This document shows positions 1 through 9,138 of a stretch of DNA of 64,000 bases, piece by piece. Location of the stretch: NCBI GenBank assembly GCA_947457615.1, contig CANGWK010000013.1, forward strand, positions 1-64,000. The letters run 5' to 3'. The stretch is from Flavobacteriaceae bacterium (lineage in GTDB: Bacteria > Bacteroidota > Bacteroidia > Flavobacteriales > Flavobacteriaceae). Position 1 is the first letter of the stretch, and the number at the start of each line of letters is the position of its first letter. The notes beneath the pieces were generated by a model that ran no database searches, was not told the origin of the DNA, and worked only from the letters and a program-made list of their open reading frames with translations. The position numbers were made by a program, and so were the translations under genes.

Positions 1-5
1 AAAAT

Positions 6-392
6 ATGAAGAGGATCATTGCCTTAACATTTTTATCGCTCTATCTAATTTCAAGTACTGAATTGCATCAGTTCTTGAAATTGCCTGCTTTGGTGGAACA
101 TTTTTCTGAGCACCAACAAAAAGACAAATCTATTACGCTTTGGAAGTTTCTTTGCATTCATTATGCCCATGAAACTATTAAAGATGGAGATTATGACAAA
201 GATTCTAAATTACCTTTTAAAACTTTAGATAATTGTAATAGCTCCAATCACATTACTATTTTACCCGAACAAAAATTTTGCTTTAATACCATTTTTATTT
301 CCTCAGAGGAGAAAGTAATAAGCAAATATTTCCCTCGTTTTACCAATTCAATTTTTTTAAAATCTATCTGGCAGCCACCCAAATGTAGTTAA
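6..392 (+). CDS. small secreted protein at head of heavy-metal efflux operon
   Basis: Protein of 128 residues with a short N-terminal hydrophobic segment (about residues 3-17) that looks like a signal peptide or anchor, followed by a polar region with scattered His (HQF, EHFSEHQ, HYAHE) and Cys. The gene lies 86 bases before the RND pump gene on the same strand. Small secreted proteins of this sort often precede CzcA-type pumps in flavobacteria, and a periplasmic metal-related role would fit the histidines, but this is inference from position. I do not recognise a named domain. The upstream region is outside the window, so the promoter cannot be judged. Confidence 0.6.
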   Translation: MKRIIALTFLSLYLISSTELHQFLKLPALVEHFSEHQQKDKSITLWKFLCIHYAHETIKDGDYDKDSKLPFKTLDNCNSSNHITILPEQKFCFNTIFISSEEKVISKYFPRFTNSIFLKSIWQPPKCS

Positions 393-478
393 TTTTTTCG
401 TTTTAATAATTGTTTCAAATTCTTAAGTATTTGTACCTTTATGTATTTTAAGATTTCAAAAATTAATTAAAAATTGCT

Positions 479-3400
479 ATGCTAAATAAAATAATTGAGT
501 TTTCTATTAAGAATAAACTCATAGTTGGATTGTTTACCCTTGTTTTGCTCTTTTATGGTATCTACCAAGTTACCAAATTGCCCATTGATGCCGTTCCGGA
601 TATTACCAACAATCAAGTTCAAGTTATTACCATTGCTCCTTCTTTTGGTGCAACCGATATTGAACGGTTGGTAACTTTTCCTATAGAACAAGCAAATAAT
701 AACATTTCTGGATTAAAAGAAATTAGAAGTTTTTCACGCTTCGGATTGTCCTTAGTTACTATCGTTTTTGATGACGAAACCGATATTTATTGGGCTAGAC
801 AACAAGTTGCGGAACGACTTCAGAAAGTGCAAACTCAAATCCCTCAAGGAATTGGAACTCCCGAACTTGGACCTGTCTCTACTGGTCTTGGAGAAATCTA
901 CCAATATGTGGTTCGACCTAAAAAAGGGTATGAAAAAAAATACAACGAAACCGAATTGCGAACCATTCAAGATTGGATTGTTCGTAGACAATTACTTGGT
1001 GTAAAAGGAGTTGCCGAAGTAAGCAGTTTTGGCGGAAAATTGAAACAATATGAAATTGCAATCAATCCTAACAAATTACAATCGTATGGATTAACCATCA
1101 GCGATGTATTTACAGCGGTGGAAAAAAATAACCAAAATACTGGTGGATCTTATATTGAAAAAGGAGCAACTTCTTTATTTATAAGAAGCGAAGGGTTGAT
1201 TGGTAAAGTGGAAGATATTGAAAATATTGCTATCAAATCTACTGCAAGCGGAACGCCACTTTTTATTAGAGATGTTGCAGAAGTTAAAATTGGATTTGCC
1301 ACTCGATATGGAGCGATGACGTATAATGATGAAGGCGAAGTTTCCGGTGCCGTGGTGATGATGCTAAAAGGTGCTAATAGTAGTGATGTTGTTAAAAATG
1401 TAAAAGAACGCGTAGCCTTAATTCAGAAAACATTGCCCGAAGGTGTAGTTATTGAACCCTTTCTGGATCGCACTAAAATGGTCAATAACGCCATCGGAAC
1501 TGTAGAAAAAAATTTATTGGAAGGTGCCTTAATCATAATTTTCGTTTTAGTTGTTTTCCTTGGAAATTTCAGAGCCGGATTATTAGTAGCTTCGGTTATT
1601 CCATTAGCAATGTTATTTGCCATAATTCTGATGAATACCTTTGGTGTGAGCGGAAACCTTATGAGTTTAGGCGCACTCGATTTTGGATTAATTGTAGATG
1701 GCGCCGTTATTATTGTTGAGGCAGTTATGCACCAATTAAGCCACAGTAAAAAACTGAAAAACGAAAGTGAGTTATCTCAAAAGAAAATGGATAAAGAAGT
1801 GCAAACTTCGGCCAGTAAAATGATGAACAGCGCTGTTTTTGGTCAAATTATTATTTTAATAGTATACCTTCCAATCTTTACTCTACAAGGAATTGAAGGA
1901 AAAATGTTCAAACCAATGGCGCAAACCGTTGCTTTTGCATTGTTAGGTGCTTTTCTTTTATCGTTGACGTACATCCCGATGATGAGTGCTTTATTTTTGA
2001 GTAAAAAAGTAAAACACGAGCCAAATCTTTCGGATAGATTAATGATAAAAGTTGAAATGAGATACCAACATTTACTACAAAAAATATTAAATTATCCTAA
2101 ATTAGTAATATCATCAGTAGTTACCTTGTTTGTTCTAGCGGTAATTATCCTAACCACTTTGGGTGGTGAATTTATTCCTGCTTTAGAAGAAGGCGATTTT
2201 GCTGTAGATACCAGAGTGCTTACCGGAAGTAATTTGAACACCACTATTGAAAGTACCCAAAAAGCGGCTCATATATTAAAAACACAATTTCCAGAAGTCG
2301 AAAAAGTGGTTACCAAAATAGGTAGCGGTGAAGTTCCAACCGACCCAATGGCGATGGATGCCAGCGATATGATTGTGGTAATGAAAGACAAACACGAATG
2401 GACGTCGGCAAAAACGTTTGATGAAATGGCTGCTAAAATGGGCAAAGCGTTGGAAAATGTTCCCGGAATCACAACTGGATTTCAATATCCAGTGCAGATG
2501 CGTTTTAACGAATTAATGACGGGTGCACGACAAGATGTGGTTTGTAAAATATTTGGTGAAAATCTAGATACTTTGGCTTTATACGCCCAAAAATTAGGTA
2601 AAATTGTAAATACTGTTGAAGGTACGCAAAACCTATATATTGAGCCAGTTACTGGAATGCCTCAAGTGGTTATTGAATACAACCGAAACATAATTGCCCA
2701 ATACCATCTTACTATTGATGACATCAATAAAGTGATTAATACTGCCTTTGCAGGTCAAAGCACGGGATTGGTTTTTGAAGGAGAAAAACGATTTGATTTA
2801 GTGGTTCGTCTCAACAACAACCAAAGAAAAGATATTGAAGATGTTCAGAATTTATTAATTCCAACACCTCAAGGGACTCAAATTCCGCTATCGCAATTGG
2901 CAAATGTGGAAATTAAAAATGGCCCTAATCAAATTCAACGAGAAGATGCTAAACGTAGAATTGTTGTTGGTTTTAATGTTAGAGGTCGCGATGTGCAAAG
3001 CATTGTAAACGAATTACAACAAAAAGCAGACAAGCAAATTAAATACCCAGCAGGATATTATACAACCTATGGCGGTGCATTTGAAAATTTGAATAAAGCC
3101 AAAAATCGCTTAATGATTGCCGTTCCGGTGTCGTTGTTCCTTATCTTTTTATTGTTGTTTTTTGCTTTTAATTCGGTAAAACACGGATTGCTAATTTACT
3201 CTGCTATTCCGCTTTCGGCCATTGGAGGAATATTCTTTTTGGCATTACGCGGAATGCCTTTTAGTATCAGTGCGGGAGTTGGATTTATAGCCTTATTTGG
3301 AGTCGCCGTATTGAACGGAATTGTATTGATTTCGGAGTTTAACCAATTAAAATCGGAAGGAATAAATGATTTACATCGAATTGTTTTAATGGGAACCAAA

Positions 3401-3616
3401 GTACGATTGCGTCCCGTATTAATGACTGCTTTTGTAGCATCTTTAGGTTTTTTACCGATGGCGGTAAGCAATGGCGCAGGCGCCGAAGTACAACGTCCGT
3501 TAGCAACGGTGGTAATTGGAGGCTTGATGATAGCCACTTTTTTAACACTTTTTGTGCTACCAATATTATATGTTATTTTTGAAAAAGGGTTTAGTGAAAA
3601 AAAATTAGACATTTAA
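479..3616 (+). CDS. CusA/CzcA family heavy-metal efflux RND transporter
   Basis: Inner-membrane RND pump of 1045 residues, the usual length for the heavy-metal (HME) subfamily. It has an N-terminal membrane helix (about residues 12-30), two large periplasmic loops and two blocks of helices. The HME proton-relay motif LDFGLIVDGAVIIVE lies in TM4 near residues 399-413 with the expected Asp, Asp and Glu. It works as a trimer with the adaptor and TolC-type channel encoded downstream, exporting divalent or monovalent metal ions driven by protons. Which metal cannot be read from the sequence. The TolC and adaptor genes follow after an intervening GxxExxY gene. Confidence 0.95.
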   Translation: MLNKIIEFSIKNKLIVGLFTLVLLFYGIYQVTKLPIDAVPDITNNQVQVITIAPSFGATDIERLVTFPIEQANNNISGLKEIRSFSRFGLSLVTIVFDDETDIYWARQQVAERLQKVQTQIPQGIGTPELGPVSTGLGEIYQYVVRPKKGYEKKYNETELRTIQDWIVRRQLLGVKGVAEVSSFGGKLKQYEIAINPNKLQSYGLTISDVFTAVEKNNQNTGGSYIEKGATSLFIRSEGLIGKVEDIENIAIKSTASGTPLFIRDVAEVKIGFATRYGAMTYNDEGEVSGAVVMMLKGANSSDVVKNVKERVALIQKTLPEGVVIEPFLDRTKMVNNAIGTVEKNLLEGALIIIFVLVVFLGNFRAGLLVASVIPLAMLFAIILMNTFGVSGNLMSLGALDFGLIVDGAVIIVEAVMHQLSHSKKLKNESELSQKKMDKEVQTSASKMMNSAVFGQIIILIVYLPIFTLQGIEGKMFKPMAQTVAFALLGAFLLSLTYIPMMSALFLSKKVKHEPNLSDRLMIKVEMRYQHLLQKILNYPKLVISSVVTLFVLAVIILTTLGGEFIPALEEGDFAVDTRVLTGSNLNTTIESTQKAAHILKTQFPEVEKVVTKIGSGEVPTDPMAMDASDMIVVMKDKHEWTSAKTFDEMAAKMGKALENVPGITTGFQYPVQMRFNELMTGARQDVVCKIFGENLDTLALYAQKLGKIVNTVEGTQNLYIEPVTGMPQVVIEYNRNIIAQYHLTIDDINKVINTAFAGQSTGLVFEGEKRFDLVVRLNNNQRKDIEDVQNLLIPTPQGTQIPLSQLANVEIKNGPNQIQREDAKRRIVVGFNVRGRDVQSIVNELQQKADKQIKYPAGYYTTYGGAFENLNKAKNRLMIAVPVSLFLIFLLLFFAFNSVKHGLLIYSAIPLSAIGGIFFLALRGMPFSISAGVGFIALFGVAVLNGIVLISEFNQLKSEGINDLHRIVLMGTKVRLRPVLMTAFVASLGFLPMAVSNGAGAEVQRPLATVVIGGLMIATFLTLFVLPILYVIFEKGFSEKKLDI

Positions 3617-3780
3617 AATAATCCAGAAGAATTTGCAGAAACTCACAGAAAAATTAAAGCCTGTGTATTCTACCTGAGAAAAAATTAATGAAAAAGAAAT
3701 AAATTAAATAATCCCGCTGAACTCGCAGAAACCCATAGACAAATCATCCTCTACGTAAATCTGCGTATTCTGCGGGAGTA
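3617..3780. repeat. two tandem palindromic repeat units ahead of the GxxExxY gene
   Basis: Two diverged copies of one unit, about 3617-3678 and 3707-3779, share the frame AATAATCC..GAA.T.GCAGAAAC.CA..GA and end in a TCTGCGTATTCTGCGGGAG-like arm. In the second copy the left arm CCCGCTGAACTCGCAGA pairs with the right arm CTGCGTATTCTGCGGG (14 of 17 positions match). Repeats of this type (ATCTGCGTATTCTGCGG) are dispersed in many genomes and commonly accompany GxxExxY genes. That association is from general knowledge; the palindromes are seen directly. Confidence 0.7.
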
Positions 3781-3793
3781 AAAGTAAACAATT

Positions 3794-4171
3794 ATGAAAG
3801 AAAACGAAATTTCATATACAATTAGAGGTGCCATTTTCAAAGTATATAAAGAACTTGGACCAGGTTTATTAGAATCTGTTTATGAAGCAGCACTTTTATA
3901 TCAATTAAAAAAAGAAGGTTTAGAGGCTAAATCACAAGTTCCTATCCCTGTGATTTATGACGGACAAGAATTAAACATTGGTTTTCGAATTGATATTTTG
4001 GTTGAAAACAAAGTAATCATTGAGATTAAATCGGTTGAAGAATTATCTCGTGTGCACCACAAACAAGTATTAACTTACTTAAAATTAACAAAACTAAAAC
4101 TCGGAATTTTAGTAAATTTTAATACCGATAATGTACTAAATTCTATTTTTAGAAAAGTAAACGATTTATGA
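3794..4171 (+). CDS. GxxExxY protein (PD-(D/E)XK nuclease-like)
   Basis: Protein of 125 residues carrying the family signature G24-LL-E27-SV-Y30 and a nuclease-like core: Asp67 in FRIDILVE, Glu77-Ile-Lys79 (EIK) and Gln91, the order expected of a PD-(D/E)XK fold. The biological role of the family is unknown. The gene sits between the RND pump gene and its TolC partner; its stop overlaps the TolC start codon (ATGA). Together with the palindromic repeats just upstream this looks like an insertion of a repeat-plus-gene unit into an otherwise continuous efflux operon. Origin by transfer is inference. Confidence 0.9.
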   Translation: MKENEISYTIRGAIFKVYKELGPGLLESVYEAALLYQLKKEGLEAKSQVPIPVIYDGQELNIGFRIDILVENKVIIEIKSVEELSRVHHKQVLTYLKLTKLKLGILVNFNTDNVLNSIFRKVNDL

Positions 4172-5397
4172 AAAATATAAAAATTAATTTAATTTCAGCG
4201 TTTCTATTTGTATTCTGCGGAATTATAAATGCGCAAAAATCTATTACTTTACAAACAGCAATAGAAACCGCATTGAAAAATAATTCAAGCATTAAAAGTG
4301 AACGATTGAAAGCCGATTATCAACAGAAATTAATTAAATCGGCAACCAATCTTCCTACAACAAATATCATTGCTGATTATGGTCAGATAAATAGTTTTTA
4401 CAATGACAATCGTGTTGGAATCTCGCAATCGTTCAATTTTCCAACGGTGTATAGTCGACAAAAAAAACTGTTTAAAGAAGAATGGCAAACAGCAACTTTA
4501 AACTTGGCGATGAAAGAAGCCGAACTTAAAAAAGCAGTTTCGAATAGTTTCTATACTTTGGTTTATTTGAATGAAAAAGAAAAACTTTTGCAAAAAAGTG
4601 ACACTATATTTTTAGAATTTCAAAAGAAATCTAATTTGCGATTCCAAAAAGGTGAAAGTAATATTTTGGAAAAAACTACTACCGAAACCCAACGTGGTAA
4701 CATTCTGCTGCAATTGATTCAGTTGCAACAAGAAAAAGAAATGGTAAAAAGTCAGTTTCAATTGCTTTTAAATTCCGATACCGATTATATTCCGAAAGCA
4801 GCAAATTTGAAATTAATATTAGATAAAACTATCGATAGTACTTTGGTAGCGCATCATCCGAATCTTAAAGTTTTGGAACAGCAGAAGAAAGTAAGTTTGG
4901 CTTCGACTAAATTAGAAAAATCGAAATTATTACCTAGTTTAACTCTTGGTTATAATAACACTTCCATCACTGGAACTGGTGCTAACTATGTAGTTTACGA
5001 TAAATCTACTCGGTTTCAATCGGGTCAAATAGGACTTGGAATTCCGTTATTTGGAGGTTCTCAAAAAGCAAAAATAGAAGCATCCAAAATAGGAGAAAGC
5101 ATTTCTGAAAACGAATACAAGAAAGAAAAATTGGTGCTTCAAATGCAATTTCAAAATGCACTTTCCCAATACCAAAGTGATCTAAAAAAACTAGATTATT
5201 TTGAAAAAACAGCACTTCCAAATGCTAAAATTATCATTGAAACTGCCAACAAACAGTTCTATAACGGAGACATTAATTATCTGGATTGGGTGTTACTTGC
5301 CAACCAAAGCATCACTATTAAAAGTAACTATATTGATACTGTGATTCATTATAACGAAATAATTATTCAACTTAATTACCTTACTTCAAAACAATAA
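4168..5397 (+). CDS. TolC family outer membrane efflux protein
   Basis: Outer-membrane channel component of 409 residues with a signal peptide (about residues 1-22, ending in INAQ). The rest is rich in Leu, Lys, Gln and Asn with heptad-like stretches, as in the alpha-barrel of CusC/CzcC-type TolC homologues. Two structural halves are suggested by the repeated pattern of long helices around residues 100-190 and 310-400. ATG overlaps the stop of the GxxExxY gene by four bases and the adaptor gene starts two bases after its stop, so it is translated within the efflux operon. Confidence 0.92.
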   Translation: MKNIKINLISAFLFVFCGIINAQKSITLQTAIETALKNNSSIKSERLKADYQQKLIKSATNLPTTNIIADYGQINSFYNDNRVGISQSFNFPTVYSRQKKLFKEEWQTATLNLAMKEAELKKAVSNSFYTLVYLNEKEKLLQKSDTIFLEFQKKSNLRFQKGESNILEKTTTETQRGNILLQLIQLQQEKEMVKSQFQLLLNSDTDYIPKAANLKLILDKTIDSTLVAHHPNLKVLEQQKKVSLASTKLEKSKLLPSLTLGYNNTSITGTGANYVVYDKSTRFQSGQIGLGIPLFGGSQKAKIEASKIGESISENEYKKEKLVLQMQFQNALSQYQSDLKKLDYFEKTALPNAKIIIETANKQFYNGDINYLDWVLLANQSITIKSNYIDTVIHYNEIIIQLNYLTSKQ

Positions 5398-5399
5398 AA

Positions 5400-6530
5400 A
5401 TGAAAAATATATTTATAATTTCATGTCTAATGGTACTTCTTATTGGGTGTAATTCCAAGAAAGAAGAGCAACCTTCGGAAAATACTACAAATGCAAATTT
5501 AGTTTCCATCACCGACGCACAATTAAAAAATGCCACCATCGAAACTGGGCAACTAGAAAAAAAGAGTATTTCGTCTATCTTAAAAGTAACCGGAAAAATT
5601 GATGTTCCACCACAAAATATGGTTTCGGTTAGCATGCCGCTTGGGGGTTATTTAACCTCAACCAAATTATTACCTGGCTTGCATATTGCAAAAGGGGAAG
5701 TTATTGCAACTATGGAAGACCAACAATATGTGCAATTGCAACAGGATTATTTAACCACAAAATCAAAATTGTATTTTGCTGAAAAAGAATACCAACGCCA
5801 AAAAGAACTGAATCAAAGTCAGGCAAGTAGCGACAAGGTTTACCAACAAGCCGATGCCGAATACAAAACCTTAAGAATTATGTTAAGTGCTTTAGCAGAA
5901 AAACTGCGGTTGATTAGTGTAAATCCGAATTCGCTTTCGGAAAAAAATATTTCTAAAAGTGTAAATATTTATGCGCCTATAAATGGTTTTGTATCAAAAG
6001 TGAATGTCAATATTGGAAAATATGTAAATCCGTCCGACGTTTTATTTGAATTAATAAATCCATCGGATATTCATTTGAATTTAAAAATATTTGAAAAAGA
6101 CATCACAAAATTAGCCATTGGTCAAAAATTGATGGCTTATACCAACAACCAGCCGGATATAAAACACGCATGTGAAATTCTTTTGATAAGTAAGGACTTA
6201 TCTATTGAGGAACATTCAGCAGATGTACACTGTCATTTTGAAAATTACGACAAAACATTATTGCCAGGAATGTACATGAATGCAGAGATTAATGTAAAAA
6301 GTGAGAATGCCTTAACACTTCCAAAAGACGCAGTGGTGAATTTTGAAGGAAAAGAATATATATTTTTAGTAGTAAACAAAAATAAGTTTCAAATGACCGA
6401 AGTAAAAACCGGTAATTCTGAAAACGGATTTATTGAAATTTTAGATAATGAGCAATTAACTGAAAATTCGATTGTTACCAAGGGAGCATATACACTATTA
6501 ATGAAATTAAAAAACAAAGCCGATGAATAA
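5400..6530 (+). CDS. efflux RND transporter periplasmic adaptor (membrane fusion lipoprotein)
   Basis: Membrane fusion protein of 376 residues with a lipoprotein signal ending in LLIGC (Cys17), so it is anchored to a membrane and faces the periplasm. It has the typical order of a beta-barrel/lipoyl half near residues 60-110 (GGYLTSTKLLPGLHIAKGEV), an alpha-helical hairpin at about 115-165, the second lipoyl half near 185-215 (IYAPINGFVSKVNVNIGKYV) and a C-terminal beta-barrel. It joins the RND pump and TolC-type channel of this operon. It is the last gene of the operon; a terminator hairpin follows about 75 bases later. Confidence 0.93.
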   Translation: MKNIFIISCLMVLLIGCNSKKEEQPSENTTNANLVSITDAQLKNATIETGQLEKKSISSILKVTGKIDVPPQNMVSVSMPLGGYLTSTKLLPGLHIAKGEVIATMEDQQYVQLQQDYLTTKSKLYFAEKEYQRQKELNQSQASSDKVYQQADAEYKTLRIMLSALAEKLRLISVNPNSLSEKNISKSVNIYAPINGFVSKVNVNIGKYVNPSDVLFELINPSDIHLNLKIFEKDITKLAIGQKLMAYTNNQPDIKHACEILLISKDLSIEEHSADVHCHFENYDKTLLPGMYMNAEINVKSENALTLPKDAVVNFEGKEYIFLVVNKNKFQMTEVKTGNSENGFIEILDNEQLTENSIVTKGAYTLLMKLKNKADE

Positions 6531-6603
6531 TTATTAATTTGGTCCTTCAAATTTATAAATAATAAATAAGTTATTTAACAAACCTCTTAAAACATTATTT
6601 ACA

Positions 6604-6633
6604 AAAAGTCCTAATTAGTTTAGGACTTTTCTC
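6604..6633 (+). terminator. Rho-independent terminator of the efflux operon
   Basis: Perfect 11-bp stem AAAAGTCCTAA / TTAGGACTTTT (6604-6614 with 6620-6630) and a 5-base loop. It ends in T-rich sequence. Confidence 0.8.
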
Positions 6634-6698
6634 GTTTATCTTAATAACTTTTCAAAAGTCTGTTATCTATTTATCTACCATCTATTATCTAAAAATCC

Positions 6699-6706
6699 TA
6701 TCTTTG
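6699..6706 (+). promoter_or_regulatory. Bacteroidota -7 promoter element for transketolase genes
   Basis: TATCTTTG matches TAnnTTTG exactly and lies 27 bases before the transketolase ATG. No convincing -33 TTG was found at the usual spacing. Confidence 0.6.
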
Positions 6707-6733
6707 AAAAATTATAATTTTTAACTACACAAA

Positions 6734-7579
6734 ATGCCTGACATTAAACAACTACAAGATTTAACAACACAAGTTCGACGAGACATTCTTCGAATGGTAC
6801 ATGCAGTAAATTCGGGTCATCCAGGAGGTTCTTTGGGTTGCGCCGAATTTTTAGTAGCATTATACCAAAACATTTTAAACAGAAAATCGAAATTTGAAAT
6901 GAACGGAAACGGGGAAGATTTATTTTTCCTTTCCAACGGTCATATTTCACCACTTTTTTATAGTGTTTTAGCAAGAAGTGGCTATTTTCCGGTGGCTGAA
7001 TTGGCAACTTTCAGAAAATTAAATTCCCGTTTACAGGGACATCCAACAACACATGAAAATCTACCTGGAATCCGAATAGCTTCTGGATCTTTAGGACAAG
7101 GTTTATCTGTTGCTATTGGTGCTGCACATGCCAAAAAATTAAACAACGATGCTTCTTTAGTTTATGTTCTTACTGGAGACGGAGAATTACAAGAAGGACA
7201 AAACTGGGAAGCAATAATGTACGCTTCAGCTAAAAAAGTAGATACTATTATTGCAACAGTTGATTTAAATGGAAAGCAAATTGATGGTTCAACAGATGAA
7301 GTACTAAACATGGGAAATATCAAAGCAAAATTTGAAGCTTTTGATTGGGATGTATTGGAAATAAAAGAAGGAAACCACCTTGAATCAGTTCTTGCCGGAT
7401 TGAACGATGCCAAAGCAAGAACCGGAAAAGAAAAACCTGTTTGTATTTTATTGCATACCGAGATGGGTCATGGAGTTGATTATATGATGCATACGCATGC
7501 TTGGCACGGAAAAGCACCTAATGATGAGCAATTAGTAAAAGCATTGGAACAAAATCCAGAAACCTTAGGAGACTACTAA
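6734..7579 (+). CDS. transketolase, N-terminal (TPP-binding) subunit
   Basis: This 281-residue polypeptide matches the N-terminal half of transketolase. It includes HPGGSLG near residue 30 and the thiamine diphosphate/Mg motif GDGELQEGQNWEA near residues 146-158. The other half is encoded by the next gene, so the enzyme is an alpha2beta2-type split transketolase moving two-carbon ketol units between sugar phosphates in the non-oxidative pentose phosphate pathway. Such splitting is common in Bacteroidota, archaea and some Firmicutes. Seventy-one bases separate the two genes. Confidence 0.93.
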   Translation: MPDIKQLQDLTTQVRRDILRMVHAVNSGHPGGSLGCAEFLVALYQNILNRKSKFEMNGNGEDLFFLSNGHISPLFYSVLARSGYFPVAELATFRKLNSRLQGHPTTHENLPGIRIASGSLGQGLSVAIGAAHAKKLNNDASLVYVLTGDGELQEGQNWEAIMYASAKKVDTIIATVDLNGKQIDGSTDEVLNMGNIKAKFEAFDWDVLEIKEGNHLESVLAGLNDAKARTGKEKPVCILLHTEMGHGVDYMMHTHAWHGKAPNDEQLVKALEQNPETLGDY

Positions 7580-7650
7580 AATAATTATGAATTTTAAATT
7601 ATGAATTTTTGAAATCATAATTTTTAATTCATTCAATCTTTGAATAAGAA

Positions 7651-8604
7651 ATGAAAAAATATACAAACACAGGAAGTAAAGATACCCGTTCTGGATTTGG
7701 TGCGGGAATGACTGAGTTAGGTCAAAAAAATGAAAATGTTGTAGCACTTTGTGCCGATTTAATAGGTTCCTTAAAATTCGATGATTTTAAAAAGAACCAC
7801 CCAGAGCGATTTTTTCAAATTGGAATTGCAGAAGCCAATATGATTGGAATTGCAGCGGGATTAACTATAGGAGGAAAAATCCCTTTTACGGGAACCTTCG
7901 CAAATTTTTCTACTGGTAGAGTTTACGATCAAATTCGCCAATCCGTTGCTTATTCAGATAAGAATGTGAAAATTTGTGCTTCGCATGCAGGTTTAACGCT
8001 TGGTGAAGATGGTGCAACACATCAAATATTAGAAGATATTGGCTTAATGAAAATGCTTCCAGGCATGACCGTAATTAACACCTGCGATTACAACCAAACC
8101 AAAGCCGCCACTCTAGCAATTGCAGACTTCCACGGTCCAGTTTATTTGCGTTTTGGACGACCAGTTGTACCTAATTTTATGCCAACTGACGAGCAATTCG
8201 TAATTGGAAAAGCAATCCTGCTAAATGAAGGAACGGATGTAACTATTATTGCTACAGGCCATTTAGTATGGGAGGCATTATTAGCTGCTGAAGCACTTGA
8301 AGCAAAAGGAATATCTGCCGAAGTTATTAATATTCATACCATTAAACCTTTGGATGAAGAGGCTATATTAAAATCGGTTGCTAAAACAGGTTGTGTAGTT
8401 ACTGCCGAAGAGCATAACATTCTTGGAGGATTAGGAGAAAGTGTTGCTAGAACTTTAGGATTGAATAATCCAAGACCACAAGAATTTGTTGCAGTGCAAG
8501 ATTCATTTGGCGAAAGCGGAACTCCAGCTCAATTAATGGAAAAATACAAACTAAACAACCAAGCCATTATTGAAGCTGTAGAAAGAGTAATTAAAAGAAA
8601 ATAA
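7651..8604 (+). CDS. transketolase, C-terminal (pyrimidine-binding) subunit
   Basis: This 317-residue protein matches the C-terminal half of transketolase: a pyrimidine-binding domain with the catalytic glutamate region FQIGIAEANMIGIAAGL near residues 57-73, then the transketolase C-terminal domain from about residue 190. It partners the upstream TPP-binding subunit. A near-consensus element AATCTTTG just upstream (about 7634-7641) could allow a second start of transcription, but co-transcription with the first subunit is more likely. A strong hairpin follows the stop. Confidence 0.93.
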   Translation: MKKYTNTGSKDTRSGFGAGMTELGQKNENVVALCADLIGSLKFDDFKKNHPERFFQIGIAEANMIGIAAGLTIGGKIPFTGTFANFSTGRVYDQIRQSVAYSDKNVKICASHAGLTLGEDGATHQILEDIGLMKMLPGMTVINTCDYNQTKAATLAIADFHGPVYLRFGRPVVPNFMPTDEQFVIGKAILLNEGTDVTIIATGHLVWEALLAAEALEAKGISAEVINIHTIKPLDEEAILKSVAKTGCVVTAEEHNILGGLGESVARTLGLNNPRPQEFVAVQDSFGESGTPAQLMEKYKLNNQAIIEAVERVIKRK

Positions 8605-8623
8605 TTTTTAATACAATTGTAAT

Positions 8624-8659
8624 AAAAAATCCTGAAATTCTAATTTCAGGATTTTTTCA
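8624..8659. terminator. bidirectional terminator between transketolase and ferredoxin
   Basis: A long perfect stem, AAAAAATCCTGAAATT (8624-8639) with its complement at 8642-8657, is flanked by A on one side and T on the other. It can therefore stop transcription of the transketolase genes on the plus strand and of the ferredoxin gene on the minus strand. Confidence 0.85.
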
Positions 8660-8676
8660 TATTATAAATTATTTAT

Positions 8677-9027
8677 TTAATTATTATGTAAAAACGATTG
8701 TCTATTTAAAAGTGTTTCTTCCGATTCTACATGATTATCATCCGGAATACAACAATCTACAGGGCAAACTGCAGCACATTGTGGTTCTTCATGAAACCCT
8801 TTACACTCGGTACATTTTCCTGGAACTATATAATAAATATCATCTGAAATCGGAGTTTGCGCAGCATCCGAATCTACTTCGGTTCCGTCAGGCAAAATAA
8901 CTTTACCTTTTAGTTTTGTACCGTCTTTATAACGCCAATCGTCTGCACCTTCATAAATTGCAGTATTAGGACATTCAGGCTCGCAGGCGCCACAGTTAAT
9001 ACATTCGTCAGTAATTATTATTGCCAT
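8677..9027 (-). CDS. 4Fe-4S dicluster ferredoxin
   Basis: Small electron carrier of 116 residues. The first cluster ligands are C9, C12, C15 and C19 ([12 protein letters not shown]). The second set is C72, C75, C84 and C88 (CTEC...CAAVCP). An insertion of about 50 residues separates the two motifs, which is usual for this Bacteroidota ferredoxin rather than the 55-residue clostridial type. Two further cysteines at 92-93 are not needed for the clusters. It is divergent from the acyl-CoA reductase gene, a neighbourhood conserved in flavobacteria; whether it gives electrons to that enzyme is not shown. Confidence 0.92.
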   Translation of the reverse strand: MAIIITDECINCGACEPECPNTAIYEGADDWRYKDGTKLKGKVILPDGTEVDSDAAQTPISDDIYYIVPGKCTECKGFHEEPQCAAVCPVDCCIPDDNHVESEETLLNRQSFLHNN

Positions 9028-9092
9028 CTTATACTTTTAATATTAAAATTTAGATATTGAGTGTAAAAATCAATTATCCTAAATGATTTGAT

Positions 9093-9100
9093 TAGTTTTG
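9093..9100 (+). promoter_or_regulatory. -7 promoter element upstream of acyl-CoA reductase
   Basis: TAGTTTTG matches TAnnTTTG. It lies inside the longest possible reading frame (which would start with TTG at 9088), which argues that translation begins at the ATG at 9139 instead. Confidence 0.55.
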
Positions 9101-9138
9101 CAAAATTACAATCAAAACAATTCATAAACAAGTTGCAA

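Noticed and set aside
3196..3612. Minus-strand frame of 138 residues inside the RND pump gene
   Set aside because: It lies antisense to a well-conserved membrane segment and shows no family features; the sense strand explains the base pattern.
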